Assembly (NCBI GenBank): GCA_030527185.1
Contig: JAUNBF010000013.1
Coordinates: forward strand, 1 to 59,721
Direction of reading: 5' to 3'
Source: Planctomycetia bacterium
GTDB taxonomy: Bacteria; Planctomycetota; Planctomycetia; Pirellulales; Thermoguttaceae
DNA: 59,721 nt
In this document: positions 1 to 7,262 of the stretch, one piece after another
How the letters are laid out: each line of letters begins with the position of its first letter
Position numbering within the stretch: position 1 is the first letter of the stretch
Program-made: the position numbers and the translations under genes
Notes under the pieces: model-generated
Seen by the model: only the letters and a program-made list of their open reading frames with translations
What the model was told of the DNA's origin: nothing
Database searches by the model: none

Positions 1-148
1 CTGTCTTTTTCAACCACGACCTCCACGTCAGAATACCCTGGCGGGGAGGTTTTTTTCCCGAATGGAGAATTTCTGGAAATGGAACCGATTATAATGCGAA
101 TTTCAAAAGAAATTTTTTGTAAAAGTTAGTTTTTTTCTTTCGCCCCTA

Positions 149-177
149 TTGACTTTTGTCCGACATTAGATGATAAT
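149..177 (+). promoter_or_regulatory. Sigma70-type promoter of the 256 PEP-CTERM gene
   Basis: TTGACT at 149-154, a 17-nt spacer and GATAAT at 172-177. This predicts a start near 184 and a leader of about 70 nt before the ATG at 256. The rest of 1-255 holds no gene that I can see. Confidence 0.6.
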
Positions 178-255
178 CTTGTCAGTATCCAGAAGAAGTA
201 AATCTTTTGGAGTGTTTAAGTGCGTCAGTGTGTTTTTCGACCATGGAGGTTTTTT

Positions 256-1721
256 ATGAAAAATTGTGACCAAAAATCCCATTCCGCAATCTACGGGGGG
301 GGGGTAATCTAGGTAAATTTTCTCTTGAGTTGTTTTTGTGTGGGTTATGCCTGTTGGGTATGACGGGGAATGGATGGACGCAGAACGTCATTGTAACCAA
401 TCAGGCTGGTAAGGTGGTTACGTCGGGTACAGATTTTTCAACTGTGCAAGATAGTCTCAAAGGGAACACGGCAACCGTCACAGCCGATTTCGCGGAATCT
501 GGCATGGTGGCACTCAATGAAAACACTTCTTTTTCGATTACGTCCAACGACTTCTCGGAAGTGCGGAAGATTTCTGCCGGATCAGGAATGACGGCGGGAA
601 ATGGAGCATTTTTCAATCTGACTTCAAATCATACTCTGACACTCGACCTCTCGAACGTACAATTCACTGGCGGAAAAGGGAGGAGATCGTCTATCCTAAG
701 CGATACGAAGGGCGGGGCGATCGCCAGCGGCAAAAACCTCACACTTAAAGGCAATAATGCCATTTTCGGCGGGACGGAAGAGGGCGAGGGAAATACCGCA
801 GAATGTGGCGGTGCCCTGTTTGCCTCAGGAGACATCGTTTTTAGCGGCACATTGGAGTTTCTCAACAACTCGGCAACCGACAACGGCGGGGCAATTTATA
901 TCGGGGACCTCACGGTTGATTTCAACCGCGGCGACATAGTATTTTCCGGTAAAGATTCAAAAATAACGTTCCGTGGAAATAAGGCGAACGGAGTGAACAA
1001 CGATATTTACACTTGGCGTGCCGATGTAAAGATTCAAGACGGTGGAACGTACTCCTTCGGCGGTGGTATTGTGACGGAGAATGGAATCTTCCGTGATGGG
1101 ACGCTTGATATCGGGGCGGCAGATCAGGACGGCTCGCCGAACGTGACGTTTGAAGACGGGTCGATTTCAAACCTTGATGGTGCTTTGGATATATCGAATG
1201 GTGCAACCGTTACACTGAAAAGTGGTGCAAGTTTTGTGGTGGGAAGTTCGTTGAACGTGGTGGGCACAAATACCACGCTCGTTCTGGGCAACAACATCAC
1301 CTCCCTTTCGACGGGTAGCCTCACCGTTTCGGAGTATGGTTCTCTCGTGCTGAACGTTGGCGACGGAACGTTCGCTCCTTTTGAGGTAAGCGGAGCGGCG
1401 ACTCTTGCCGCTAATTCCACCGTGACGTTGGACTTTGAAAAGTCATTCGACCCGACGAAGGAGACGGAGATTCATCTGTTTACCGTCGGAGAAACCTTTA
1501 CCAATGATACCAGTAATGTAGGCTGGAAAAACCTGCCTGTCGAAAGAGATCTTTCCGTAGAACTATTTTCCAGACCACTGGGAACAGGCACGGGAGTTTA
1601 CGCCCGTATCACCAGCAATTCCAACCCTAACCCCGTCCCTGAACCAACGACGTGGGGAATGCTTTTGCTGGGACTTGCGACACTGGCGATTTACGCACGG
1701 CGGAAGAGAAATAACGCGTAA
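256..1721 (+). CDS. Phase-variable Pmp-like PEP-CTERM surface protein (out of frame here)
   Basis: Predicted exported, cell-surface protein. The chosen start is ATG 256, six bases after GGAGG (245-249). Its frame crosses ten Gs (295-304) and stops at TAG 310-312. The long downstream frame (open from before 330 to 1721) has only a TTG (330) without a ribosome binding site. With 11 or 8 Gs the two join into a 488-residue protein whose hydrophobic signal segment (LELFLCGLCLLGMTG) directly follows the Gly run. The body is beta-helix-like, with chlamydial Pmp-style motifs GGAI and GGAL and FLNN followed by GGAIYI. The C-terminus is VPEPTTWGM, one TM segment and a basic end, the PEP-CTERM signal for exosortase sorting. 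It stands alone, with no adjacent DUF1559 gene. The off state is seen; phase variation is inferred. A tract-length assembly error is the alternative. Confidence 0.8.
295..304 (+). repeat. Poly-G tract (G10), putative contingency switch
   Basis: Ten consecutive Gs, codon 14 onward of the ATG 256 frame. Ten gives GGG x3, GTA, ATC, TAG. Nine gives an immediate TAA. Eleven opens the full reading frame. Confidence 0.85.
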
Positions 1722-1759
1722 ACGTCCTCTTTTTTCAGACGTGTTTTGAAATAAATCAG

Positions 1760-1789
1760 GCATTTCCTTGCATCGGGAAATGCTTTTTT
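1760..1789 (+). terminator. Rho-independent terminator
   Basis: Stem GCATTTCC (1760-1767) with GGAAATGC (1776-1783), followed by six Ts. It lies 38 nt after the stop of the Pmp-like gene. Confidence 0.75.
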
Positions 1790-1818
1790 ACTTTTTTCGA
1801 CGCAAATTTCGGCACCAA

Positions 1819-1853
1819 AAAACTCCTGGCAGAAAACCAACCAGGAGCTTTTT
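1819..1853 (-). terminator. Terminator downstream of rpsR (may act both ways)
   Basis: Stem CTCCTGG (1823-1829) with CCAGGAG (1841-1847). It has an A-run on the left and a T-run on the right, so it can work from either direction. It lies about 100 nt past the rpsR stop. Confidence 0.65.
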
Positions 1854-1949
1854 TCTTTTCAGACAACAACGGGAATCTTCGTGAGAAGATCGCCACCAAA
1901 TGGGGCGTAACACGCAGTTGCGCGGTCGTCGTCCGGGAACTACTTGAGA

Positions 1950-2246
1950 CTACTCGCCAACATACGGGAGCAGTGCCATGAATCGGGCACGTTTCACCGC
2001 AGCGGTGACGGCATGCTGACTGGCCGCAGAGCAACCGCTCTTCCGTCGGCTGAGAATTTTTCCCTGCCGATTGGTCAGTTTTTTCAGCAACTCGACATCC
2101 TTGTAATCGACATAAAGCGGGCGGGGACGCTTACCTTCCACCGCGATCGGGTCCTTTTTCTTCGTTCGGACTTTTGCCTTGGGTCGTTTACGGAAAGGAG
2201 CCGCGCCTTTCTTGCCTTTTTTGTTGAATCCACCAGGTCGTGACAT
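1950..2246 (-). CDS. rpsR: 30S ribosomal protein S18
   Basis: Small-subunit ribosomal protein S18, which binds with S6 on the 16S rRNA platform. The 98-residue product begins MSRPGGFN, has a lysine/arginine-rich N-terminus (residues 8-40), and the family core with [18 protein letters not shown] and the [11 protein letters not shown]... [12 protein letters not shown] end. The start ATG at 2246 is preceded by GGAAGGTAGG; a TTG one codon earlier is also open. It is a stand-alone gene here: the common rpsF, ssb and rplI neighbours are absent, which suggests the ancestral S6-S18 cluster is broken up. It is transcribed divergently from the aldo/keto reductase. Confidence 0.96.
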   Translation of the reverse strand: MSRPGGFNKKGKKGAAPFRKRPKAKVRTKKKDPIAVEGKRPRPLYVDYKDVELLKKLTNRQGKILSRRKSGCSAASQHAVTAAVKRARFMALLPYVGE

Positions 2247-2309
2247 CAAAACCTACCTTCCAAATGAACTTTACCACTTCACACACATGTGTCCAATAGA
2301 TAAACCAGT

Positions 2310-2337
2310 ATTATAATCATTTTTCTTGTCGCTGCAA
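2310..2337 (-). promoter_or_regulatory. Promoter of rpsR
   Basis: On the minus strand, TTGCAG (2337-2332), a 16-nt spacer and a perfect TATAAT (2315-2310), about 63 nt before the start codon. Confidence 0.6.
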
Positions 2338-2476
2338 GGGGTGGCGACTCCCCGAAACAAATTTTTGAAAAAATGAGGGAGGGGGGCGTTAAAAAAAGAA
2401 TCCATTCCTGATAAAATAAAAGATGAAAAGGAACTCTATCCGAAAAAATTACCCTGCCTCACGAAAGGAGTGAACG

Positions 2477-3406
2477 ATGAAACGACGAGAATTTCTGGAA
2501 AAAACTTTGGCAGGTTTGGGTGCCATCACACTGCCCAACCTGATTTCGCCTTCCCTGCATGGCCAAGAGCTGCCCGCAGCCGTCCCATTTTCCACCGACC
2601 CGGTAGCCACCATTTCCCTCACCCCTCAAATCCACACCTCCCGAATCGGCATGGGAACAGGCGTCCACGGAGGAGGACGGCAGTGCAACCTCACCCGCAT
2701 GGATCGTGCCAAAGCGGTGGACATCATCCGTTATTGCTACGACCGTGGAATCCGATTTTACGACTTGGCCGACATGTACGGAACGCATGGTCTCGTTTCC
2801 GAAGCTCTCCGCGACAAGCCACGCGACCAAATCACCTACAGCACCAAAATCTGGTGTCATCCCGGCGGCATTCCCGAAAAGGAGCGTCCCCTGGCCGACG
2901 TGCTGGTGAAACGGTTTTTGAAGGAACTGCGTACCGATTACCTCGATCTGGTTCAGTTGCACTGCATTCGGAACGACCAGTGGACGACCCAATTTGCCGA
3001 TCAGATGGAGGCTCTCGAAAAGCTGAAACAAAGAGGACTGATTCGTGGTCACGGCCTCTCCTGCCATTCGCTCCCGGCAGCCAAAATCGCGGCGACGCAC
3101 GAGTGGGTGGACGCTTTCCATATCCGAATCAACAACGCCAACCGGAAAATGGATGGTTCCTGGGACGAAACTGCCGAAATAACACGCCTGGCCAAGAAAC
3201 ATGGCAAAGGTCTGATCGCCATGAAAGTGTTGGGCGAAGGAGACATCAAAACGCCGCAAGGCCGACAGTCTTCCACCAACGCAGTCGTCCGTCTGGGAAC
3301 GCTCGACACCCTCCTCGTTGGATTTGAAGAACGCCAGCACGTCGATGAGTTCCTCACCAACGTCGAAAAAACGCTCCAGGCCATGAAGGCAGAAATGGCG
3401 ACTTGA
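2477..3406 (+). CDS. Tat-exported aldo/keto reductase
   Basis: Probable NAD(P)H-dependent oxidoreductase of the aldo/keto reductase fold; the substrate is unknown. The N-terminus MKRREFLEKTLAGLGA is a twin-arginine-type signal, pointing to folded export with cofactor. The AKR tetrad is readable: D96 and Y101 (in FYDLADMY), K124 (STKIW) and H162 (VQLHC). At 309 residues it has full family length, with a short C-terminal part. A good ribosome binding site (GAAAGGAG) precedes ATG 2477. It is a single gene with no obvious pathway partner. Tat-exported AKRs and Gfo/Idh-type oxidoreductases are common in planctomycetes, which fits the genome but does not reveal a substrate. Confidence 0.85.
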   Translation: MKRREFLEKTLAGLGAITLPNLISPSLHGQELPAAVPFSTDPVATISLTPQIHTSRIGMGTGVHGGGRQCNLTRMDRAKAVDIIRYCYDRGIRFYDLADMYGTHGLVSEALRDKPRDQITYSTKIWCHPGGIPEKERPLADVLVKRFLKELRTDYLDLVQLHCIRNDQWTTQFADQMEALEKLKQRGLIRGHGLSCHSLPAAKIAATHEWVDAFHIRINNANRKMDGSWDETAEITRLAKKHGKGLIAMKVLGEGDIKTPQGRQSSTNAVVRLGTLDTLLVGFEERQHVDEFLTNVEKTLQAMKAEMAT

Positions 3407-3521
3407 ACCGGTTTGGGGAGAAATTGTCGCCGTCATGAACCGCCCCCTACCCGAAATGGGGAAAATGGTTTATGATAGTGGAAAGTGGTTGTAATGGGAA
3501 TTTGACTCCAAGGATCCGATC

Positions 3522-3956
3522 ATGAAAATCAAACAATTATCCGTTTTTCTGGAGAATAAGCCGGGGCATTTGAGTGCCATTTGCAAGAAGCTGGCGGAAG
3601 CGAATATCAGTATTCTAACGTTGTCGCTGGCAGATACCCAGCAATTCGGCATTCTGCGGCTGATTGTGCAGGATTGGGAAAAAGCGATGAAACTCTTGCA
3701 GGAAGCGGGGTGTGTGGTTCGGCTGACGGAAGTGGTGGCGACGGAAATTGAGGATCGTCCCGGTGGATTGGCGGCGATTCTGGAGATTCTTGAAAACGCG
3801 AATCTGAATGTTGAGTATATGTATGCCTTCACATTCCACGCGGCGGATAAGGCGATTCTCGTCTTTCGGTTCGACAATCCCGACGCGGCGGTCGCAACGC
3901 TTCAGGAAAAGGGCGTCAATCTCTTCGACAGTGTGGATTTGTACAATCTGAATTAA
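3522..3956 (+). CDS. Tandem ACT-domain protein
   Basis: Small cytoplasmic protein made of two ACT domains, about residues 1-68 (KQLSVFLENKPGHLSAICKKL) and 70-140 (ATEIEDRPGGLAAILEIL). ACT domains bind small ligands, most often amino acids, and regulate partner enzymes. It lies 25 nt upstream of a phenylacetate-CoA ligase. This ACT/ligase pairing recurs in many anaerobes, so the protein probably senses an amino-acid-derived aryl acid and modulates the ligase; that role is inference. At 144 residues it consists of the two domains with nothing else. Confidence 0.88.
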   Translation: MKIKQLSVFLENKPGHLSAICKKLAEANISILTLSLADTQQFGILRLIVQDWEKAMKLLQEAGCVVRLTEVVATEIEDRPGGLAAILEILENANLNVEYMYAFTFHAADKAILVFRFDNPDAAVATLQEKGVNLFDSVDLYNLN

Positions 3957-3981
3957 AACGAAACCTAAAACCCAAAGTATC

Positions 3982-5319
3982 ATGGCACAATTATTTGAAA
4001 ATCTCCCTTTTGAAAACCTGTACTGGAGTCAAATGGAAACCCTCCCACGGGAGGAGATGCGTATTCTGCAACTGGAACGTCTGCGAAAAACGGTCGATCG
4101 TGTCCGGCATTTGCCGATGTATCAGGAATTTTTTGAAAAAACGAAGCTCACAGGCGACGACATCCGTTCGCTGGACGACATCCGACGGCTTCCCTTCACC
4201 ACGAAGACGCAACTTCTGGAACAGTACCCGTTCGGCCATTTTCTCATTCCCCGGCATGAAATTGCCCGGATTCATGGCTCCAGTGGGACGAAAAGCAAGC
4301 CGACGCTGATGGCTTACACGCAAAAAGACCTGGAAACGTGGGCGAATCTCTGTGCGCGGTTTCTCTACGCGGGCGGTTTGCGGAGCAACCATCTCGTGCA
4401 GGTATCGTTCGGCTATGGGCTTTTCACGGGTGGTTTTGGGCTGCATTACGGAATTGAGTGTGTCGGAGCGGGAATTTTGCCAGCCGCGGCGGGAAATACG
4501 CCCCGGCAGATCATGTTCATGCAGGATTTGCACACCGACGGCCTGATTGCCACACCCAGTTATGCCATGAACATTGCGGAAACCGTTCGGGACATGGGAA
4601 TCAAGCCGGAGGAACTGTCGCTGAAATTTGCTCACTTCGGGGCGGAAGCGTGGACGGAGGAAATGCGGCAGAAAATTCAGGAACTGCTCGGAATTCGGGC
4701 ATATAACAACTACGGTCTGAGCGAAATTCTCGGTCCCAGTATCAGTGGTGAGTGTTACCTGCAAAACGGAATGCACATTCAGGAAGATAATTTCCTGGTG
4801 GAATGCCTCGACCCCGATACGCTTGAGCCAGTGCCGGAAGGAGAGCCGGGGGAGTTGGTGATTACGAACCTGAACAAGGAAGCGACCTCCATGTTGCGCT
4901 ATCGGACGCGGGACATTGCCATTCTGGACGAATCCCCCTGTCCCTGTGGCCGTACCACTCGCCGAATGGGGCGAATCATCGGGCGTTCCGACGACATGGT
5001 GGTGGTTCGCGGCGTCAATCTCTTTCCCACGCAAGTGGAAGAAGCGCTGCTGCGGGTGGAAGGGGTCACGCCACACTTCCTTATTGAAATTGACCGTCCC
5101 GGAACGATGGACGAAGTGACGGTGACGGTGGAAATTCTCCCCTCGCACTTTTCCGACAAAATGAGCGAAATGGAAGAAGTACGCCGGAAAATCCTCCACC
5201 AGATTCAGATCGTGACTGGCTTACGGGTTCAATTGAAACTGGCCGCTCCGCAGACGATGGAACGTTTTATCGGAAAAGCCAAACGGTTGATTGATCGCCG
5301 CGATTTGCACCATATTTAA
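3982..5319 (+). CDS. paaK: Phenylacetate-CoA ligase family enzyme
   Basis: Acyl-adenylate-forming enzyme that converts an aryl acid such as phenylacetate (or indoleacetate in gut anaerobes) plus ATP and CoA to the aryl-CoA. The 445 residues match the PaaK family. The phosphate-binding loop HGSSGTKSKP lies near residues 98-107, YGLSE follows in the middle, the RYRTRD adenylation motif lies near 305, and a PaaK-type C-terminal domain ends the protein. It follows the ACT protein by 25 nt and precedes a sodium:solute symporter by 51 nt, so the three form a plausible operon of uptake, activation and control. No paa oxygenase or ring-cleavage genes are nearby, so aerobic phenylacetate catabolism is not supported here. 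Confidence 0.9.
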   Translation: MAQLFENLPFENLYWSQMETLPREEMRILQLERLRKTVDRVRHLPMYQEFFEKTKLTGDDIRSLDDIRRLPFTTKTQLLEQYPFGHFLIPRHEIARIHGSSGTKSKPTLMAYTQKDLETWANLCARFLYAGGLRSNHLVQVSFGYGLFTGGFGLHYGIECVGAGILPAAAGNTPRQIMFMQDLHTDGLIATPSYAMNIAETVRDMGIKPEELSLKFAHFGAEAWTEEMRQKIQELLGIRAYNNYGLSEILGPSISGECYLQNGMHIQEDNFLVECLDPDTLEPVPEGEPGELVITNLNKEATSMLRYRTRDIAILDESPCPCGRTTRRMGRIIGRSDDMVVVRGVNLFPTQVEEALLRVEGVTPHFLIEIDRPGTMDEVTVTVEILPSHFSDKMSEMEEVRRKILHQIQIVTGLRVQLKLAAPQTMERFIGKAKRLIDRRDLHHI

Positions 5320-5370
5320 CCGAAAATCCCACCCCTGCCTGGAATAAGAGCGTTACACGAAAGGAAAAAC

Positions 5371-6918
5371 ATGCTACTTTGGATTCTCATCATTGCGTTT
5401 ATCGGAGTCACGTTGGGCGTCGGTATCTGGGGGATGCGCAAAACCTCCACACTCAACGATTTTTTCATCGGTGGCCGGACGCTGAACCCGTGGGTGGCGG
5501 CTTTTTCCTACGGTACCAGCTATTTTTCCGCCGTCATGTTCATCGGCTTTGCGGGAAAACTGGGCTGGGGTTTCGGGCTGAACGTGCTGTGGATTTCGCT
5601 GGGCAATACACTTTTGGGGTGTCTGTTGGCCTGGTTTGTGCTGGGATACCGGACGCGGCGAATGACGCAGAATCTCAACGTGATGACCATGCCGGAATTT
5701 TTCGACAAACGGTACAATGCGCCGAACTTGAAGATTTTTTCCGCCATCTTGATTTTCCTCTTCATGCTGCCGTACAGTGCGTCGGTTTTTCAAGGGCTGG
5801 GGTATCTCTTTGAAATTTCGCTGAACATCGAATACACCACCGCTCTGATTTTCATGTGCGTGATTACCGCCATTTATCTGGTGATGGGGGGCTTTCACGC
5901 CATGACGTTCAACGACTTCATCCAGGGAACGATCATGCTTTTGGGTTCCTCGCTGATGTTCTTTATTCTGGTGGGAAAAGCGGGTGGTTTGGAGACGACG
6001 ATCCAGACGATTCAGACGAATTACGTTCTCCACCTCGGCGACCAGATTCCTCCGTGGTACATGGTGGCAGGGGTTGTTTTCATGACATCTTTTGGAGTGT
6101 GGGGCTTGCCGCAGATGGTTCAGAAATTTTACGCCATCAAGGACGAAAAACAGATTTTGCGTGGTGCCATTGTCTCCACGATTTTTTCGTTTATCATCGT
6201 TTTTGCCGCCTATTTTATGGGTAGTATGACGCATGTCTTCTACGAACCGCCTGCGACAGAACAAGTCCAAGCCGCTGCCTCCTCCCCGGAACAGTTGGGG
6301 CAAAAAGACGCGGAAGGCAAAATCCAGACGGTTCCCGCTCCATCCGTAGTGAAAAATGGGAAAACGGTCATTGATTACGACAAGTTGATTCCCGATTTGA
6401 TGAAAACGCAGTTGCCCGATTTGCTGATGATCGTACTGGTTCTTCTGGTGCTTTCCGCGTCGATGTCCACGCTCGCTTCGCTGATTCTGGTCTCTTCGAG
6501 TGCCATTGCGATCGACTTGTACAAAGAGCAGGCACAGTTGGATGATTCCTCCACCAAACCGTTGATTTTAATTCGATTTTTGAGCGGGCTGTTCATCCTC
6601 ATTTCGTTCCTGATCGCGATGTCCAAGTTCGACGTGATTGTCACGCTGATGTCGATTTCGTGGGGAGCGGTGGCTGGTGCGTTCATGGCTCCTTTTCTCT
6701 ACTCTCTCTACTGGAAACGTGTCACGAAATGGGGCATTTGCGCCGGTATGATTTCAGGACTGACGACCTGTATCGTCCTCTTTTTTGTCATGGGGCCGGA
6801 ATACTCCCCCCTTTCCGCGTCCATTGCCATGGTCGTTCCCTTTTTCGTCATTCCCCCCGTTTCGCTTCTGACCACGCCGCCAGAAGAAGCGTTGATTGAA
6901 AAAGCGTTCCAAAAATAA
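5371..6918 (+). CDS. Sodium:solute symporter (SSS family)
   Basis: Inner-membrane Na+-coupled importer with about 13 hydrophobic segments over 515 residues. The SSS signature appears early (DFFIGGRTLNPWVAAFSYG) and late (LVLSASMSTLASLILVSSSA). A hydrophilic loop of about 60 residues lies near residues 290-345 (FYEPPATEQVQAAA...). The substrate cannot be read from sequence: proline, pantothenate and organic acid carriers share these motifs. Its place directly after ACT and paaK suggests an aromatic or other organic acid. ATG 5371 follows ACGAAAGGAAA. Confidence 0.88.
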   Translation: MLLWILIIAFIGVTLGVGIWGMRKTSTLNDFFIGGRTLNPWVAAFSYGTSYFSAVMFIGFAGKLGWGFGLNVLWISLGNTLLGCLLAWFVLGYRTRRMTQNLNVMTMPEFFDKRYNAPNLKIFSAILIFLFMLPYSASVFQGLGYLFEISLNIEYTTALIFMCVITAIYLVMGGFHAMTFNDFIQGTIMLLGSSLMFFILVGKAGGLETTIQTIQTNYVLHLGDQIPPWYMVAGVVFMTSFGVWGLPQMVQKFYAIKDEKQILRGAIVSTIFSFIIVFAAYFMGSMTHVFYEPPATEQVQAAASSPEQLGQKDAEGKIQTVPAPSVVKNGKTVIDYDKLIPDLMKTQLPDLLMIVLVLLVLSASMSTLASLILVSSSAIAIDLYKEQAQLDDSSTKPLILIRFLSGLFILISFLIAMSKFDVIVTLMSISWGAVAGAFMAPFLYSLYWKRVTKWGICAGMISGLTTCIVLFFVMGPEYSPLSASIAMVVPFFVIPPVSLLTTPPEEALIEKAFQK

Positions 6919-7262
6919 CCATCAACGGTGGATAAAAATTTAAGGGAAGTGTAGAGGTGGGTTGAGAGAACCTTTTCTTTATCAAGGAAAACCCTATTTC
7001 CAACAGAAAGTTTTCTCCTCCCACGTCTGTCGCTCTTTGTCGGAAAAACGGCTCTCCGTTTGTCGCAAGAGATGTCATGCCCGCACGAAAAGCGTGTAAA
7101 AATATTCCAGGCTCATTCTCTATATCTACGCATTGATTATTATTCTACAGAAAATTTTTTCTCCCTTTTTCCTAAAAATTTTAAATTTTTCAGGCAAAAT
7201 TCTTTGGGAAGTGGTACGAACTAATAGTCCCTGAAATTTTCCCTTTTATGACGGAGGTCACC
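6919..7262 (+). other. Intergenic stretch without a gene
   Basis: Between the symporter and the duplicated PEP-CTERM gene. It is AT-rich toward the right (T/A runs at 7140-7200). I see no convincing ORF, RNA or strong promoter; the transcription start of the following gene is unresolved. Confidence 0.5.

Noticed and set aside
330..1721. TTG 330 as the natural start of the Pmp-like gene
   Set aside because: It has no ribosome binding site, lacks a basic signal n-region, and the well-placed ATG 256 joins this frame by a one-base tract change.
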